64,000 nucleotides of DNA. It comes from Serilophus lunatus (taxonomy: Eukaryota; Chordata; Aves; Passeriformes; Eurylaimidae). Below, in pieces: positions 12,084 to 26,900 of this stretch (position 1 is its first letter; the number at the start of each line of letters is the position of its first letter). A model generated the notes under the pieces. It made no database searches, was not told where the DNA came from, and saw only the letters and a list, made by a program, of their open reading frames with translations. Location of the stretch: contig VXBA01001856.1 in assembly GCA_013399895.1 (NCBI GenBank), forward strand, positions 62,001 to 126,000. Reading direction: 5' to 3'. The position numbers and the translations under genes are program-made.

Positions 12084-13040
12084 ATTTGCTTCCCTGCTCC
12101 TGTCAAAACCATTTACCTTTATTTAGTGTGAAATTTGGCTTCTGCATTAGCAGAGCCTATGATACAGGGTATCAGTATATGCCTATGAGAATTGTATGTG
12201 CTGCACAGCTATCTCTGGTGTGCCTGCGTGTCCAGTCCCACATATGCTGCAGGTTCCACATATGTTATAAACAGCAGCAAATAACAGACAAAAAGTGGCA
12301 GCTGAAGAATAATTAAGGAATGAGGCAAGAAACTGAAAAAAATCAGAACTCATCGAGACATCACTGAGGAGGAGATCTTGGCTTCCCTACTTTGCTTTCA
12401 TGCCTGCCTGGTAGGTCCCCATCTATCCTCTTCCAGCATCCTACTCGTGGGCACTGACCCCACCAGTACTGGTGACATGATGGAAGTCACTGGTACGACT
12501 CAACATTCTAATTTGCTCCGGGTGCTCAGTGCTGCTGCAAGGCCACTCTGTACTCTTCTGGATCTTGTCTCCCCTGCAGGGAAGTTAGGATAACTCGATT
12601 TGCTGCTGTCAAGGAAAAGGGTGCCAAGACAAGAGATCTGCTTCTGCTGAGCCCCTGGCACTGAAATCAAGCTTGTGGTTCTGTCATGCCCTTTTTGTTG
12701 CTTGGATTCATGAGGAACTGCTTCCTCTCCCTGCACAGCTAAACTGTACCACCATGGGAGGCTTGAACTGTGTTTTTAAACAGGCTCCCTGCTGTTCTGT
12801 GTCACATTCTTTCTTCTTCTCCTTCCACAGCAATTTCATATATATTACATTCTAAAACAGAGGGCAAACTCCAGAAATGAGCATCCTGCACGCAATTTTC
12901 CAACATTCATGGCCAATTTGCTGTGTTCTGCTGTGAATTTCATGACAAGGAATTCAGAAACTATTAATATTGTATTTGATCCCTCTTCCTTTTTCCCTTG
13001 TACCCACTGATGCTTATGTCTTCACAGTATGTGACAAAAA

Positions 13041-13055
13041 GGGGAGGGGGGGGGG
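13041..13055 (+). repeat. G tract (GGGGA followed by ten G)
   Basis: Ten consecutive G after GGGGA in otherwise AT-rich DNA. A single tract of this kind could contribute to a quadruplex but is most simply a homopolymer, and is a likely spot for sequencing length error. Confidence 0.8.
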
Positions 13056-13461
13056 ATGTTTCTTCAAATTCCAAAATTGTTTCTCTTATTCATTTTCACC
13101 ATAAATTAATCCTGATTTCTTGAAAACGCTGAATTTAAGAAAAAAAAATTAGGAGGATAATTGATAGCACTGCAACAGAAACACCAATTAATGTATTTAG
13201 TCATGTTCAGGGATTGATCTAATGAAGAATTTATTTATGTTATATTCCCATTTTTACTTTTCAATCTTTTCAGTAATGTAAAATAAATGGCATGTTAGAT
13301 TAGCTTCTTGGCTTGCACTAAGTATTACCATGTATTTTCTTAGAGAGAGTTGCTCTGCAAGAGTGCACTAATGATAATCATTAAAGGTAGGACAAAGTTA
13401 AAATTCAAAGGAATCTGTCTGTCTTTTAGTTCCTAATTCTTTGCCAAATGCATTCATACCT

Positions 13462-13502
13462 TTATTTTTATATAAATATATATTTATATATTTGTATATA
13501 AA
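13462..13502. repeat. AT-rich low-complexity tract
   Basis: Alternating TATATAAATATATATTTATA-type sequence. No function is inferred. Confidence 0.7.
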
Positions 13503-16500
13503 AGTCAGAGGCAGTGAAATAAAGATTTTCTTTGATTTAATTTCAAGAAAATGGTCAAATATAGACATACATCCACTATCCTTTCCTAGATATCAAAGCT
13601 ATTTTCAACAGAAGAATCTCTGCTCAACCAAAAATATTCTCTGTTTCCACACTGAAGCTGAAGTCTGCAAAAGCTCAGAGAAAAGAAGGGTGGGAAAAAA
13701 AAATCAGTTTTCATGGCCGTGCACCAATTTCTACAGGATGAAAGATGAAAGCATTTTTGGTTGAATCAGCCAGTATCTTTTAATTAGGAGAAGCATTTCT
13801 AAAAGTGTCTAGTTGTCTCTAGGAACACAAGTCTCGGTCACTGACTTCAATTTTGCAACAAAAATTATACTATGACTTAGTGACATCTTTCACAAAAATG
13901 GATCAATTTTTCTTTCATAAAAAATGCAAGAAAACCTGACTTTCAAGTCATTTGGCCTTTTATTATAATATATTACATCCCATGCACTGTCTTGATGACA
14001 TTTACTGTTTCCTGTGCAGGATCCCACAGTATGTATGAGTTGTCCGAAGTTCAAAGAGGGCAATCATTAAAATTTGACATTTATGTCAATGTGTGCACAG
14101 GGAGTTTACCTTTTCATTAGCTGCACACACATATTTTTTTTGTGGTGGAAAAAGCTGATTATGAAGTCATGAAAGACTTGGAGTGATTTTGTGTGATCCC
14201 ATTTGAGACTAATGAGTAATTCTATATGATCGTAACAGATTACTGGGTAAAGGAATTGATTAAAGATCCTTTTTTTTTGTTGTTATTTGCTGAGTAGTCA
14301 GGAGGTGTTGAGTCATGCTGTGAGAAGTTCGAGTGCTGAATCTTCTGCTGTCATATACAGAAATGTCACGTTATATTGCATAGCATGCTGAACCAAGTTA
14401 AAAAATTTCTTTGTACATCATAGAGTAGTTCGGTAAACAAAACTACCAACTTCACAAATCTGGTTCTCCATCCAATTGTATCTTATTTTTCGTGCCTGAT
14501 AGGCTCATATTTTTTCAGTGCACAAGTCCTAACAGATGTCTTTCTCCAGATGAACCAACTGATTTGAATACTGTAAGGACATAACTGTTGTCAGCCAAGC
14601 TGTAATAGGTCTTTCTTTTGGTGCAGAAGTGTTTATTAAACTCCTCTTGAAAACAAATTGCATCTGTTTCCCATTTTCCTTGTTTGGCCAAGATACAACA
14701 GTCCAGCAAACTTCTGCCACTCAACTCATCCCAAAATACTTTTTGTAATTGCATTGTGGCTTACTGAGAAGACAGAAGGATGATAATGTGATATCCACAA
14801 TCAGCTTACAGACCCAAGGGATTTCTATGTCTGGTCATGGTATGAAATCAACATGAGGAGGAATGCACGGATTTTTGTGCTGAGTTTTAATTTTAACCAG
14901 TTAACTGTGTAGCAGTGAAGCCAAACCCCAAAAGCAGGTGCATCTTGTCTTGCATACAGCAGGACTTCTGAGCGCTTGGGAGGGAAAAGTGAAGCCTCTC
15001 AGAAATAAAACTGACTATGACTCATATGTCTGTGAAGGTTGAGGGTAACTCCCTAGGGAGTATGTGAAGATGCTGTCTCCAGGAAGAAAACATCCTGACC
15101 ACTTGCCCTCCAAAGCCTGGCTTAAAGGAAGACAGATGAGGACAAAGCCATTGAGACTCTACCTAGAAACTCTTCCTGCACATTTCTACAAGGAATGGGC
15201 CATGAGGTCATCACCCAGCAACATCAAGCCAAAACTTTTGCATTAGTTCTTAGTTCGTCTCACTATGATCTCGCTCTTTAATCCTGTGATTAAAAGACAG
15301 GCTAAACTCTGCAAGCCTTTAAGAGGAATTTTCTAGACTCTCTCTATATATCCTCTATTCTCTCTACATTCAGTGGAGGCAACAAGTATTATACTCATTT
15401 AGTATTTTCTCAGCACTGCAAATACATTTATCTCATGTTATTTTAAAAGCAAGACCACACCATGCAAAGAGTGGCTGCATATTTATGAGGAGTAGGATAG
15501 TCAATGGTCTCAGTGCGTGTGTTCAGAAGCCTGCATTCAGTAGCTCCTGTTTGGGCTCATTTAGGAAGTTGAATTTGCATTAGACAAGTGAACCTAGAGA
15601 TCTTTGCAGAACATACAAAAAGGAAAACTCTACTCAGTCAAGACAAAGAGGAAATTCCTACCTTCTAAAATCTTCCCAAAACCCACATATTTTTCTCTAG
15701 TTAGAGCTGTAAAAGTATCTTCTACATCTCCATTCTGAATTTCTACATTTGATAATCACTTGGTTGCTTAATTGAAAAGAAAGATAATTTTTTCTATTTC
15801 TTTTAATCTGATTCACCTCAAGACTAAGAGACCCTTGATAAGACTATGTCATTCCACAATGCAATTCCCTGGAGGTATAGTTTTGGCCAGTGCATCAAGC
15901 CTTTATGTGTTTTCTCATCTATCTCGTTAGAAATAGACAATCTAATTTTAGCTACTGCACTTACCTAAAGATCTCTAGTGCACCTGTAGTAGAAGTATAT
16001 GTTCTGGAAGTTCTTTTATATGGTATATATACATAATTACTACAGTAAATATTTTAAAAGATGCCAAAACAGGGTAGGAGTTTAAAAATGTTTGTGGCTG
16101 CAGGTAAAGGTTTTTCTTTGTTCAGCTTCCCACTGCCCCTTTTTTCTAGCCAGCCTGCAGTTCCTAACATGCTGCTGACAACCACCTTTCAGATTTCTAT
16201 ATACCTCTTAAAGACAATTACTGAATTTACCCAATGAGCCAGACTAGGAACATCCTAATAGGTGTGTGAAAGGCTAACAAGCTGGAAGTCTTTGAGGTGG
16301 TGTCAGTGTCTCACATCTCTTGATGTCAGTGAGTTGATAAAATTGTTGCTAGTCCAAGAAAGCACGCACTCATAGTTTCTCCTTTCAGTCATTTCCTTCA
16401 ACCATGGCTAGATAGTTAAGGTCTTGTATTTCAGATGTAGTAAGTGGTTGAAATGTCAGAATTCACTCCTCAGGAACTTCACAAACAAGGGAGTTTGTGT

Positions 16501-16899
16501 TTCAAGGAGGACCGAGCTGTTATTGGGGGGATAAATTGTCTCATTTCCAACTCATCTATGTATTTTCATAATTTTTAATAAAGGGAACGTCATCTTTAGC
16601 CCCTTTCTACCCATAACCTGACCAAGATGTTTCTGAAAAGATAAGATCTCTTTTAAAGGTTATTCCTTCTTGAAATCACCAAGCACGTTGCAGCTGTTAC
16701 TCTGTCACGTATGGTCCGACAATGCTCAGCTGTGAGGAAAGATATCAAATTCCTTGTTAGGCTTGGGAAACTGCTCAAGCCTGTGGAAAAAGTCCAAAAT
16801 TTAACTTCTAATGTCTGACAGCCTCCTAGGACTGAGTGTAGTCAGCCATCCTTGATCCTCATCAGGATGAACCATCCAGGCTGAATGGGATGATTTCAG

Positions 16900-17610
16900 C
16901 TACAAGTAACACTTAGTACGGGTTCGAACAGCAGAACTCTGTCCAGAGGTCCCATTAGTAATCATAATAACAGTAGTAATAAACTCAACAATTTTTATGT
17001 TTGGTAAAGCCACGTGTATACCCATTATCTCAAAAGAAATCATGCAGTAATGAATGTCACCATCACTAAAAGCCATTAAGGGTTCAGGAGAACAAAGCAA
17101 TACAGTGCAGTAATACCGGACAGCATGTAGAGATTAAATAGTTGACTCTAAAAGTATCATTTGCATAGAGCCTGCCTACTGAAGTTGAGTGTAAACAAAG
17201 ATATCAGTCCTGGTATTTGTAGAAAACAACTTGCACTGTGTAAAGGCTTGGGTTGCAGACGGATGCAGAGCAAAGAGTGCCACCTACAGAACTGTTGGGA
17301 ACAGTTACTTTAATGTCGCCTTTCCATTTGCAGGCCATCTATGATGATGTTTAGTTAGCACCGTCTGGTGAGATTAAATCCAAGCTGCAGCACTCTCAGA
17401 GCCAATAAATTAAGTGAAAAGCGAAACAATGTAAGAGCAAAGCTGCTAAACAAAAGAGATGTTTGAAAAATTTGCTAATACTGCAGCTATAGGAAATCAT
17501 CTTGCCAGTTCAGAACAAGCCTGCTTTGAATATATGCTTTCCCCACGTGTTTGACATCATAATGTGGCACATTTAAAACTTGCATAGAATACACAGTAGT
17601 CAAGAAAACT
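16900..17610. promoter_or_regulatory. possible conserved non-coding block (enhancer-like)
   Basis: This block has more balanced base composition and fewer homopolymers than its surroundings. It contains two perfect CACGTG E-boxes (17011-17016 and 17544-17549), a forkhead-type GTAAACA (17191-17197) and a HOX/CDX-type CAATAAA (17403-17409). No open frame or repeat explains it. The call is inference from motif density and texture; each of these motifs is common by chance in AT-rich DNA. Confidence 0.22.
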
Positions 17611-18140
17611 TCACAAATACTACTGCTGCCATTTTACTTTCATAAGGGTGCTCCATGCTACAAGTTCTCAATGAAAAGAAACACAGAAATTAAAATCTGT
17701 GCATTTCTTCCTACTTTTTCTGCATTAGTCGAAGTCCAGAAACATGCTGCTCTGTGAGGTTAACTGGATGGCAGCTTCCCCTGTAACTAAGGGGTAGTTA
17801 GCAGTTTGGAAACAGATGGTAGGTTAAATAGTCTCAGCTGGTAGGAGTTTTTTTGCTTTGGCCTTTTCCACCTCCCTTTAGACTAATACATGACCATATT
17901 GCGACAGGAAGATTTTAAGTGGTGGTCAAAAAGTCAAACAGGCATTCCTTATCCACATGCAAATATTTCCCTATCCAGCCCATAAGCTGCTGTCACGCAT
18001 TTAATGATGACCGTAATGATAACAATAATAATATGGCTGGACTCTGAGCTCCAAATTCCATTAAGAAATATGCTGTTCGGGGGGTGTTAATACTCAGGTG
18101 TTGGGTCTAAAACAAAAAATGAGAGGATGCTGTTGTAGCA

Positions 18141-18164
18141 GGGGAGAGAGAGAGAAAAAAAAAA
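18141..18164 (+). repeat. GA repeat running into an A tract
   Basis: GGGGAGAGAGAGAG followed by ten A; low complexity. Confidence 0.8.
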
Positions 18165-18800
18165 GCCTTTCCTTTTTGCATCAGATATTTATAAAAAGTT
18201 TTTAAATGCTTGGGTTTTGTGCCTCAGATGTCTTGCATATTCTGAAAAATCAGACTATTTGGGGTTGAACCTGGTCAGTCTGCTCAGAAACTGTGTCTGC
18301 CAAGGTTTGAGCCACTAACATATTGCAAGAGCCAGTACAGTAATTATACAATCTGAGTCTCTGCATGCTACCAAAATAAACTCATAGCTAGTGATGGCAG
18401 TGCTACCATCATTTAGCAGGTTGAAGAAGTGTGCCATATTTAATGCCACCTCATGAGATCAGTCTCCTAATCTGAAAGAGGTTTAAGATACTTAGAAATG
18501 TGCAGCTACTCCTTTCCGCTGTTTTCCAACTGCTCCTGGTCATATTGGACATCTCTGCTCTATCTCTCAAATAAATAGAAAAGCTGCTTTCACAGCTCAT
18601 CTCCAGATACGAAATTACTTTCGTGGTGCCTGAGTGCTCTCTGCTATCCAAATTTCTCACAAAAACCCCATTGCTTTCATTTTCTTGTGCTACTGAGCTG
18701 AACAAAGATAAAAGGAGTCAAATAAAGATTATTGATTTATTGTTATCATTTCTCATTCCTTCTCCTTAGGAGCATTATTGTGTATTTTATACCAACATAT

Positions 18801-18814
18801 GCAGCAGCAGCAGC
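18801..18814 (+). repeat. short GCA/AGC trinucleotide repeat
   Basis: GCAGCAGCAGCAGC, about four and a half units. It encodes a five-glutamine run in a chance open frame. Confidence 0.75.
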
Positions 18815-19623
18815 AATGCTGGGAACAAGTCAGCTTTGTGACTCTTTGCAGGCTTGAGTTATCAGCAGCCACCTGTGCCATATGCTGTACTAAGGAATTA
18901 GTCATTTGGAAAATTATCCAATCCATACTATCAAATCAAGGGAAAGATCTCTTGTTTGCAATTACTCTCTCAGAGCTTGCTACTGCTCCTCCTTGTGTTT
19001 GATAAAATTCAGGTAATGAAACTACTGCACTGGACCTTTAGAGTGACATTCATTGAGCTTTATAAGTATATTCTCAATGCCACAAAATATGGTAGAATTA
19101 TTACTAGGGGGTAATTGATTTTTTTTCCCTCTCAGGTTGAAGATAAGTCGTCTAACTGGGAAGTTACAGTTACATTCCTATTCCTACCATACGCATAGTC
19201 CAAAACAAAGAGACAGTTTGACATTCAATGCAGCAGAAGCTACATACTCTGCCATGCCAATGGTAACTAGAAAATACAGCTTTCTTTCATGTACTGTAGA
19301 TATGGGGCAACTTCTTCCGAAGAAGAACATGAGCAGTCATGAGACCTTACAGATGCCTTTCCAAAAGAGCTATTAACATGGATTCATTAAATGTTTCTAT
19401 GAAGGGCAGAAAAAGCAGACACTGTCCACAGCTCAAATATATTTTTTTTTATTTATTTATTCCTTTTTTAAACCCAGAAACTTTTGAAAAAAGCCCTGGC
19501 ATAGCTTATGGACCAGTGTCTAAAATCTATGCCATGCAAAATGCTGTGTTTCTTTGAAAGAAGCCTCAATAACTGGAGACATTTATCTAAAAAAACCCTC
19601 CAAAACCACAAAACACACACCCC

Positions 19624-19624
19624 N
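19624..19624. other. ambiguous base (N)
   Basis: A single undetermined base inside an ACACACACCCC low-complexity stretch; an assembly or base-call uncertainty. Confidence 0.95.
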
Positions 19625-20888
19625 CTGACATTATCACAGAGTAACAAGACTTTAAGAGAGAAACCCCAAAAATAGCGAAAGGCACCAAAAAATGCAGTAC
19701 ACTTTCCAATATATTGGAAACAACTGGATGCACTAAAGTTTTCAGAACAACAGAGGTTGCACTAATGTAACCAAGTACACAATTTATGCTGTAGCATGTC
19801 TTTTATGACAGATTGGGAATAGAAACAGGCTAAAACAGTTCCCTGGTTAGGACAGACACCTCAGGCTGTGGGGAAACATGACCTTTATAGATATCTAGCA
19901 AAAAAACATTTAAGAAACAGATATAACATCATGACCTTTTTAGATACATAGCATAAAACATCTCAGGGAAAATCCTGCCCCTCTTCCCTTCTGCCAGAGA
20001 AGCCATGGACACAGCAGGAGCTGCCCAAGGGCCAGTGGTGACACTGGAAGCTGCAGGTTTTGCTGAATCCTGAGATGACAGAAATGGTGGGACTGATTAC
20101 AGAACTTTGCCACCCTTGTGTCTGTTCTTTAGGCTCTCCTAACAGTTGCTGGAGGCAGGCAGGCAGCTCCAGAAGTGATGGTTAAAATTAATGTCTAAAG
20201 CAGAATATAGGAATTGTGAAACATAATTCATGAATTGTTCTTTGGAGGCACTTCCATTGCTTTGACTACAGAGGGATTGCTATTTTACACTGAGAGGTCA
20301 CTCGAGCGAACTGAACCTCAAGGGATGACACTTATTACACCCTCTGGTGACAAGGGGCTGCTTATATTGCTCCAGCACATGGAAGAGATCACATTTTACT
20401 GGAATTAGTGTAGGATACAGGATTTCTTCAATCAAACAGAAGCCAAGGCTCAGTGCTATTGTGCTGTACTTTTACTTCTTAATGGAATACAATCTTGTAA
20501 AACTGAAATGACTTTTATGTCAAACTTTCTTTTCCATTTCTCCCAAGGAAAAAGCCCATAAAAAACTAAGAAGATTTTATTTCATTAAATCTGAGCAATT
20601 AAAGATGTAGCACCGCTAATGACCGTGTTTTGCTACTCCGGTGGTCCTACCACAGGCAGTCCCCTTCCAGATACAGTCTGTGGGGTAGTTTTAGCAAAGC
20701 AACACCATGTTAGTAAACTTTCAAAGGAGAAATTTTGAAAGAATGATAACCCAAAGGCTAATCAGAATTTGAAAAAGAGAAATAAAACAAAATTCCCAGG
20801 AAGGAACAGTGCTACTCTGAGTAGTGCATGATGAAGAAATTGGGAAGAAAATAGTAATTTTTTAATGACAAGATTCAAGAGACCAACT

Positions 20889-20922
20889 AAGTTAGGTAAC
20901 TAGTTAAGTTAGGAAATTAGTT
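20889..20922 (+). repeat. 17-base tandem duplication (two copies)
   Basis: AAGTTAGGTAACTAGTT is followed directly by AAGTTAGGAAATTAGTT; 15 of 17 positions match. Confidence 0.85.
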
Positions 20923-23900
20923 AAACTTTGGAACTAAAGGGTTAGTAGACCCACAGTGGAAGTCAAAAAACAGAGATAACGTGCTGAAAGAGGAAAATCT
21001 GAGAGCCTAAAACTATCTTAAAGTGAAAACCATGTAAAAGAAACATGGAGGACATCAGAATGAGGAGAAGAATTTGCTCAAGGCTATCAAAGGTTAATGA
21101 AGCAGTTAAGGAAGAGAAAGGTCCATATCAGAAGCCAAACGATCCTTTACCTCAGTGAAACAGGAGACCCTTGCTCTTTCCTTTTAATTAAGAATAAACA
21201 CTATTGAAAGAGAGTGCCAAGCATTCTGGATCAAATAGCAAACTTCTGAAAAAGCATCTACAAATTATCTGAAATGTGCATAAAACACACTGTCTCTGCT
21301 TCTCTGATGCGTGCAGCACACTGCAGCTGTACTTAAAATCAGTGCAGAGATACAGAATCACTCCAGGGGAAGCCTGACCAGTGGATGTAAATGACAGTTG
21401 AAAACAGAAAAACAAAACACTTGGAGGATGATAATAAAGGGGATAATCAGTGCTAGTTTTGTGAAGAAACACCATATCTTGTTTCAAGACTAGCTCCATG
21501 TGCTGTTTTCTAGAAAACCCATCTTAAATGCCTCCAACTGCTGTTTCCACTCCCCTCACATATATTGCTTGTAAGGCCTTACAACAACTGTGCCACTCTA
21601 ATTGATGGAGACCTATTACCTAAATTAGATTACAAGTAAACTAAATTTCCTTAAAAACTATATTATATATGTAAAAAACCCATGTGTAGTTCAGCTCCCC
21701 TAGTGTTTACTATGCTGGATGCAGTAATAGGGGCATAAAAGAAAAAACAAGCAAGATCTTCTGTAAATTTGGTTTAGTGCTGAATGAAACTATTTTAGAA
21801 TTACAATGTTAGAAACCTTGTGATAAGCTGATTAAATAGTAAATAAAGAAGAGCCTTTTAACAAAGTTTATTAAGATTTTTCAAGGTCTGTTACTAGAGA
21901 TGAGTGTAGGTTAGAAGTTATAAAGTAATGAGGAAAACACTGCCCCAGAGAAAAAATGACCAGAAGATAAAAAACAAAGAATATGATTAAATGGTGCATT
22001 TTTATCATGGTGAAAGGCTAATGACAGGGCATCCTGTGGTTACTTTCTAGGTCACTGGCTATTTAATAGATTCATTAATAATCTAGAAAGCGATGGTATA
22101 TATGTAGGCAGCAAAATAGGCACATAGTAATTTTTCAGTTTATTCAGGACAGAGAGGACAGAGGAGTTCAAGGTTTTGCTAGAATATGTGTTTGTGTTTT
22201 CTGATAATTTTGTCTTATCACCAACTAATATAGTATTAAAACCACAGGGCTGCTCCATATAGAAACAATAGTTTTGCCATCATTTAATTCTTTCTGAACT
22301 AGAAATTATTTTGATTTCACCAGATAAGCCCACAAGTTGCACTTGGCTTTTATTTCTTGCTCTCATCTTTTTTCTTCTAGAAAACCTCCCTGAAAAGAAT
22401 TTACAGTTCAGCAGTAACACTAATAAAATATCAAGAAACTCCAGAAATCAAGCTTAATCTAATAATGTAAGTTCATCAATGCTGAGCTTACACTTATCTT
22501 CCATGCACCACTATTCCTCATCTGGCCTATCCTCCTCTCAATGGAAGAGAATAAAAATAATATAATTTTTAATAAAGCATCTTCAATAAATTTTCATTCT
22601 TTCAAAAATTAAATACAAAAAGCAATAATCTCATTTTTAAATAAATCAAACCCATCATTGAAACTTTTTTTATTTAATATTGCCTAAAAGTTAATTTTCT
22701 TGAAGACATATCAAGACAAGTTTACTTTTATAATACAAAATCTGAGAGATTCACCCATTATTCCATCTTGTGGAAATGTACAGGTATTAAAATAGGCCTA
22801 ATTTCTTTGTGGCTCACAGCCCTAAGAAGAGAAAAATTGTCAAGTTCTTGAAATCTGCACAGCAGCCATACCCTGTATACAAGTGTGGGATCATAAGACT
22901 GCTTCTTAAGGTCAGTGCAGCTTATGGTAATGAATATGGAAAGGTTACTATTGTTGTCTTTTGTTGATTTCTCCTCAAAAAATGCAAAGAACAAAAAGGT
23001 CACTAAGCAATGTTTCTAAGCTACTTTGGAATTTACTAATCTATTATTTAAGAAAATAAAAAAAGGGTTAATAAAATATACTCTAGACAAAGAAAAGCAG
23101 ATTAGAAGTGGCATTTAACTGTGAAACCTTCTTTAGACAGAAAAAAAAACAACCCCAAAATCAGAAAAGAAAGCTACTTTCAGACTTTGATCACTAAATA
23201 AATATTTACAAACTGAATAAAGCTTTTTAAAGTACAAGGCTGGAGCACCATAACACATCATTGAGGAATATATCTGTGACAGTGGAGCTGACATCTAGTG
23301 CTGTAATGAGTGCTAGATGCAACAGTTCTATGAAAACTGCACTTGTCCATATCAGTGACAGAAGATACTGTGACTGAGTTTTGTAGACCAAGCCTATACT
23401 GGAAGTGATTGAAAAAACAAGCAGGGTGAAAATGCAAAGGGCAGAAGAGACTCAAGTATGATGCACTAAATTATAAGTTGAGAGATATCCAAGGAGGATT
23501 CAAACACATTTTCAAGCTTGGAGGCTGAAGTTGTTTGAATTAGAGAGCTGAGAGATGAGAGGAGAAGCCCTGTCAAGGGATTCGCAAAGGGATAAAGGAA
23601 CCAGGACTCCAACGTGTCCTAAGGCACTGCTCAATCCTGGGTCCAGGCTGAGGAAACTCAGATGCAACATCAATTTAAAACTATATCTCTCTCCTCTGAC
23701 ATGATTCTGTCCTAAACAAATTATAGATGGGTTTCAAGTCATTATTCGGTTGCTGCCAATGTCTCCTAGAGGAGGGTTTGGAAGTAAGTCAGATCTATTG
23801 TGGAAAATCCTGGTGATAACTAGAAGCTGTAGGGTCAGGAGATTACCTGTGAAAAGGATAAACTTATGATTTGATATCAATGCAGAGAGCTGGGGATAGA

Positions 23901-26900
23901 GCACCAGAAATGCACCCTGAGATGTACGTCTGAAACAGCCTGAATAAAAGGTACATTTTTTTTCTAAGAAAAATTATCAAGAAATTAATTGTGTTTCTCT
24001 GTGGGTAATTTCAATATATATGTCAACAGAATACCCATGTCCTTCTGAATTATGATGTATATTTGTATTTCTGTGGTTTTCTCATGTTGTGTGGCCTGTT
24101 AGCTTGGCAGTAACTTGTCTACAGTATTTGTGCAGTGTGATGACACAGTGGAAGAAGCAGAATAATCTTGACATTTTGGCATTACTCTTCATCTATCTTG
24201 CCTTTTGTGGAGGTTACTATATTATTTAAAATGCCAAATGCTCAGAACAATACAGATAAGCCAAATTCTATGAATTTTAATGGGAATATTTTATACTTTA
24301 AATTCAAAATAGGCTTCTTGTTTGAGAGGAGGATCAGCTTTGAAGATAACTGTGCAAACAGTGACATCGTCACATTGAGCTGTTTGGTAGAGTAAGTTTT
24401 GAATGAAGAAGAACATGTAAGTATTTTCATTAAACAATCCTTTTGCTGATAGGGGATAGGTTAATCTATTTTAGTAATTCTGAAGTCACAAAGCAATGGA
24501 TGTTTTCTATGTAATGGATGGAGCTGCTGGACTTATGTGATCATTTGTTCACACTTTTATAGAAATAGAGATTACAGAATTAAGGGAAATAATTACCCAT
24601 GTTGCAGAGGAAATAAGCACCACTAATTTATCAATTTTCTATTACAGAGAATGACATCTTTAACAAAAGGAAATTTAAATAGAATTTTAAAATGATAGAA
24701 CTATTTTCTAATACTGAGAGTACCCTTTGTGTGTGTGTATATATAGGCAAAGGTCTGAGTCTGAATTTGCTTCTCCAGCAAATTTTATGTTGAAAACACA
24801 TGATGTTATGTCTAAATGGAGAGCAGAGAGAAGAAAAGAATTGCAGATTTCATCTGCATTTTCGTTTCAGTATATATGTCAAATGTTTTGCCTTGTTTAG
24901 TTAAAGGTCAAGAAAACAAAGATTTTATCTTAAGAGATTTTGTAAAACAAGGAAGATGTAGGTGGGATAATTTGGAAATGAGGGTTTTTTTCAAATCCTT
25001 TACTGCAGTCAACTGAAGTCCTGAAAGCACAGTTTAATTGTTGGAAAATGCATCCTACACTGATATAGCCTTAACTACTGCTTTGTCTTGCAAAGAGGAA
25101 TCAGCACAAACTGGAGAACATGACACAGTCTGACACAAAATGTTACAGAGCTACTGAGCATTGCTGTGCTGCAGGAGAAGAGAAGGGAAATAAGATAATT
25201 ATTTGTCCTTTTATAGTGTACAGGATTGTCCAAAAGACGTGGGTATGCACCATTTATTTCGATAGTCTGAAGTCAAGCATATGCTTAAGAATAAGCTTTG
25301 AGGGAAATTTAGCCTCCCATATCATAAGATAATACACAAAAATATGGGAACCAGATGATCATTATATATTTATTTATCTATTATTTCACAAGCCATTGGT
25401 TTTGGCAAAGTATTTTAAAAAATCTGGGTAAGTTAGTAGAAGACAGACATATTAGAAGACAGCTGAAGGTCACAGGAACAGTCTTAAGACAGATTCTCTT
25501 CAGTTTGACTTCTGCATCTCTCTCGAATTTTTAGAGGACATTTCACTTTTTCCTGAAAGAAATATAAGGCTGATGCCCATGGTATTTACTTACTCTGGGG
25601 GTATTGTACCTAACTTGCCCCAGCACAGAAAGTCAGGAGAAAGGCATTAGTTGAACAAAATCAGTAAAGTACTCCATAATTGATGATAATAATTCCTCAA
25701 CAGTGATTCACTACAACAATAGATATCCAGGCATCAAGGGACAGTAGAAAAACTACTTAAATACTCTGCAAAAGGAATCGGTCATAATATCTTCTCACTC
25801 AATATGGGTAAAATGAAACTAAAGGTAAAATAAACTAAACATAATTTTAAAACAAAGTTATTTCGGGTCTTCTCTGGGGAATAAAATACCAGTGTATAAA
25901 ATATAAAAAAGGACTAATGCTCTTTTACAAATTATTTTTTTCTCTATAGGTAAACTGGATTGACAGTTGATATAAAAAGGTTAAAATTAATCAGATTTCT
26001 AGACATAATTGTATATAAACAAAGTGAATGAAAAATCAGATGAACCAGTTTCAGTGATGACTTCAACATAAGCAAAAAATGAGATCAGATTCTTTCCACA
26101 CTTTAAATATGAGAGACAATATCCCGAACAGACTATTCAGGTGGACTAGAAACAGATTTTTTCATTCCCTTCCCAGATACTATAGAATTCTATAAAAAAC
26201 ATGAAGTACTGGAAGAGTGAAATCAGTTGTGTCAACATGAACATGCACAAGAATAAGAATAAATGACAAATGTGACACAGATTATTCCATAGAAATGTTT
26301 CTTTATTTTTGTATATTAGACATGGAAAAGAAAAAAAATAGGTTCTGAATTCTGAAAATTGGTTTCTTTTTTTCCTTATCAACCTGAAAACTGAAAATGT
26401 TTGGAATCCCTTGTAAAAGTCACCCTAACAAAATATTCAGCATGAAATGAAAGAGGTAATTATGGTTTCATTCTGATCATCTTTATTTCTCTTCTATAAA
26501 AATACAGGGCTGGAACTTCAATATGTTTTTACTGTATTTTGATGCAGTTATCCTTATTTTTAAAAAAATGGTTCAACTGTGTTCTGTTCAATTAATATCA
26601 GCAGAAATATTTACAGGAACATAGACATGGTACAGACATATTTTAGAATTGGATGCTATGGAAAGGTTTTTTTTCCAAAGATATAATGTACATTTTGGCA
26701 GACTGTAAAAAGCACTGGTGCTCACATATATCCTTTTCTCATTCAGGGACAAAACTCAGCTTTCCATTTCTGTTCCCTTATCTCTTTTAAAGTGCAAATA
26801 CATTTCCTGTAACCATGCTTTTCAAGCAGAAAACGGCCAATGGATTGTTTTTTTAAAAAGGAGCCTTTTCAGAGCAAACCGTAACTAAAAGAAATGGGAC

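Larger units (their letters stand above)
8633..16880. other. unique non-coding sequence with scattered simple repeats
   Basis: No gene or transposon recognised. Contents noticed are a GAT microsatellite (9271-9297), a small signal-peptide-like frame at 10499-10810 (see findings), a hairpin at 12066-12083, a slightly GC-richer patch at about 12380-12740 with no recognisable product, a G tract at 13041-13055 and an AT-rich TATA-like tract at about 13462-13502. Confidence 0.55.

Noticed and set aside
16915..16930. GGGTTCGAACAG, resembling a tRNA B box
   Set aside because: No A box at the right distance and no cloverleaf stems; a chance match.
18761..19002. Acceptor-like CTCCTTAG followed by a 74-codon frame with a glutamine run
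   Set aside because: The glutamines derive from the AGC microsatellite, and no donor or homologous protein supports an exon.
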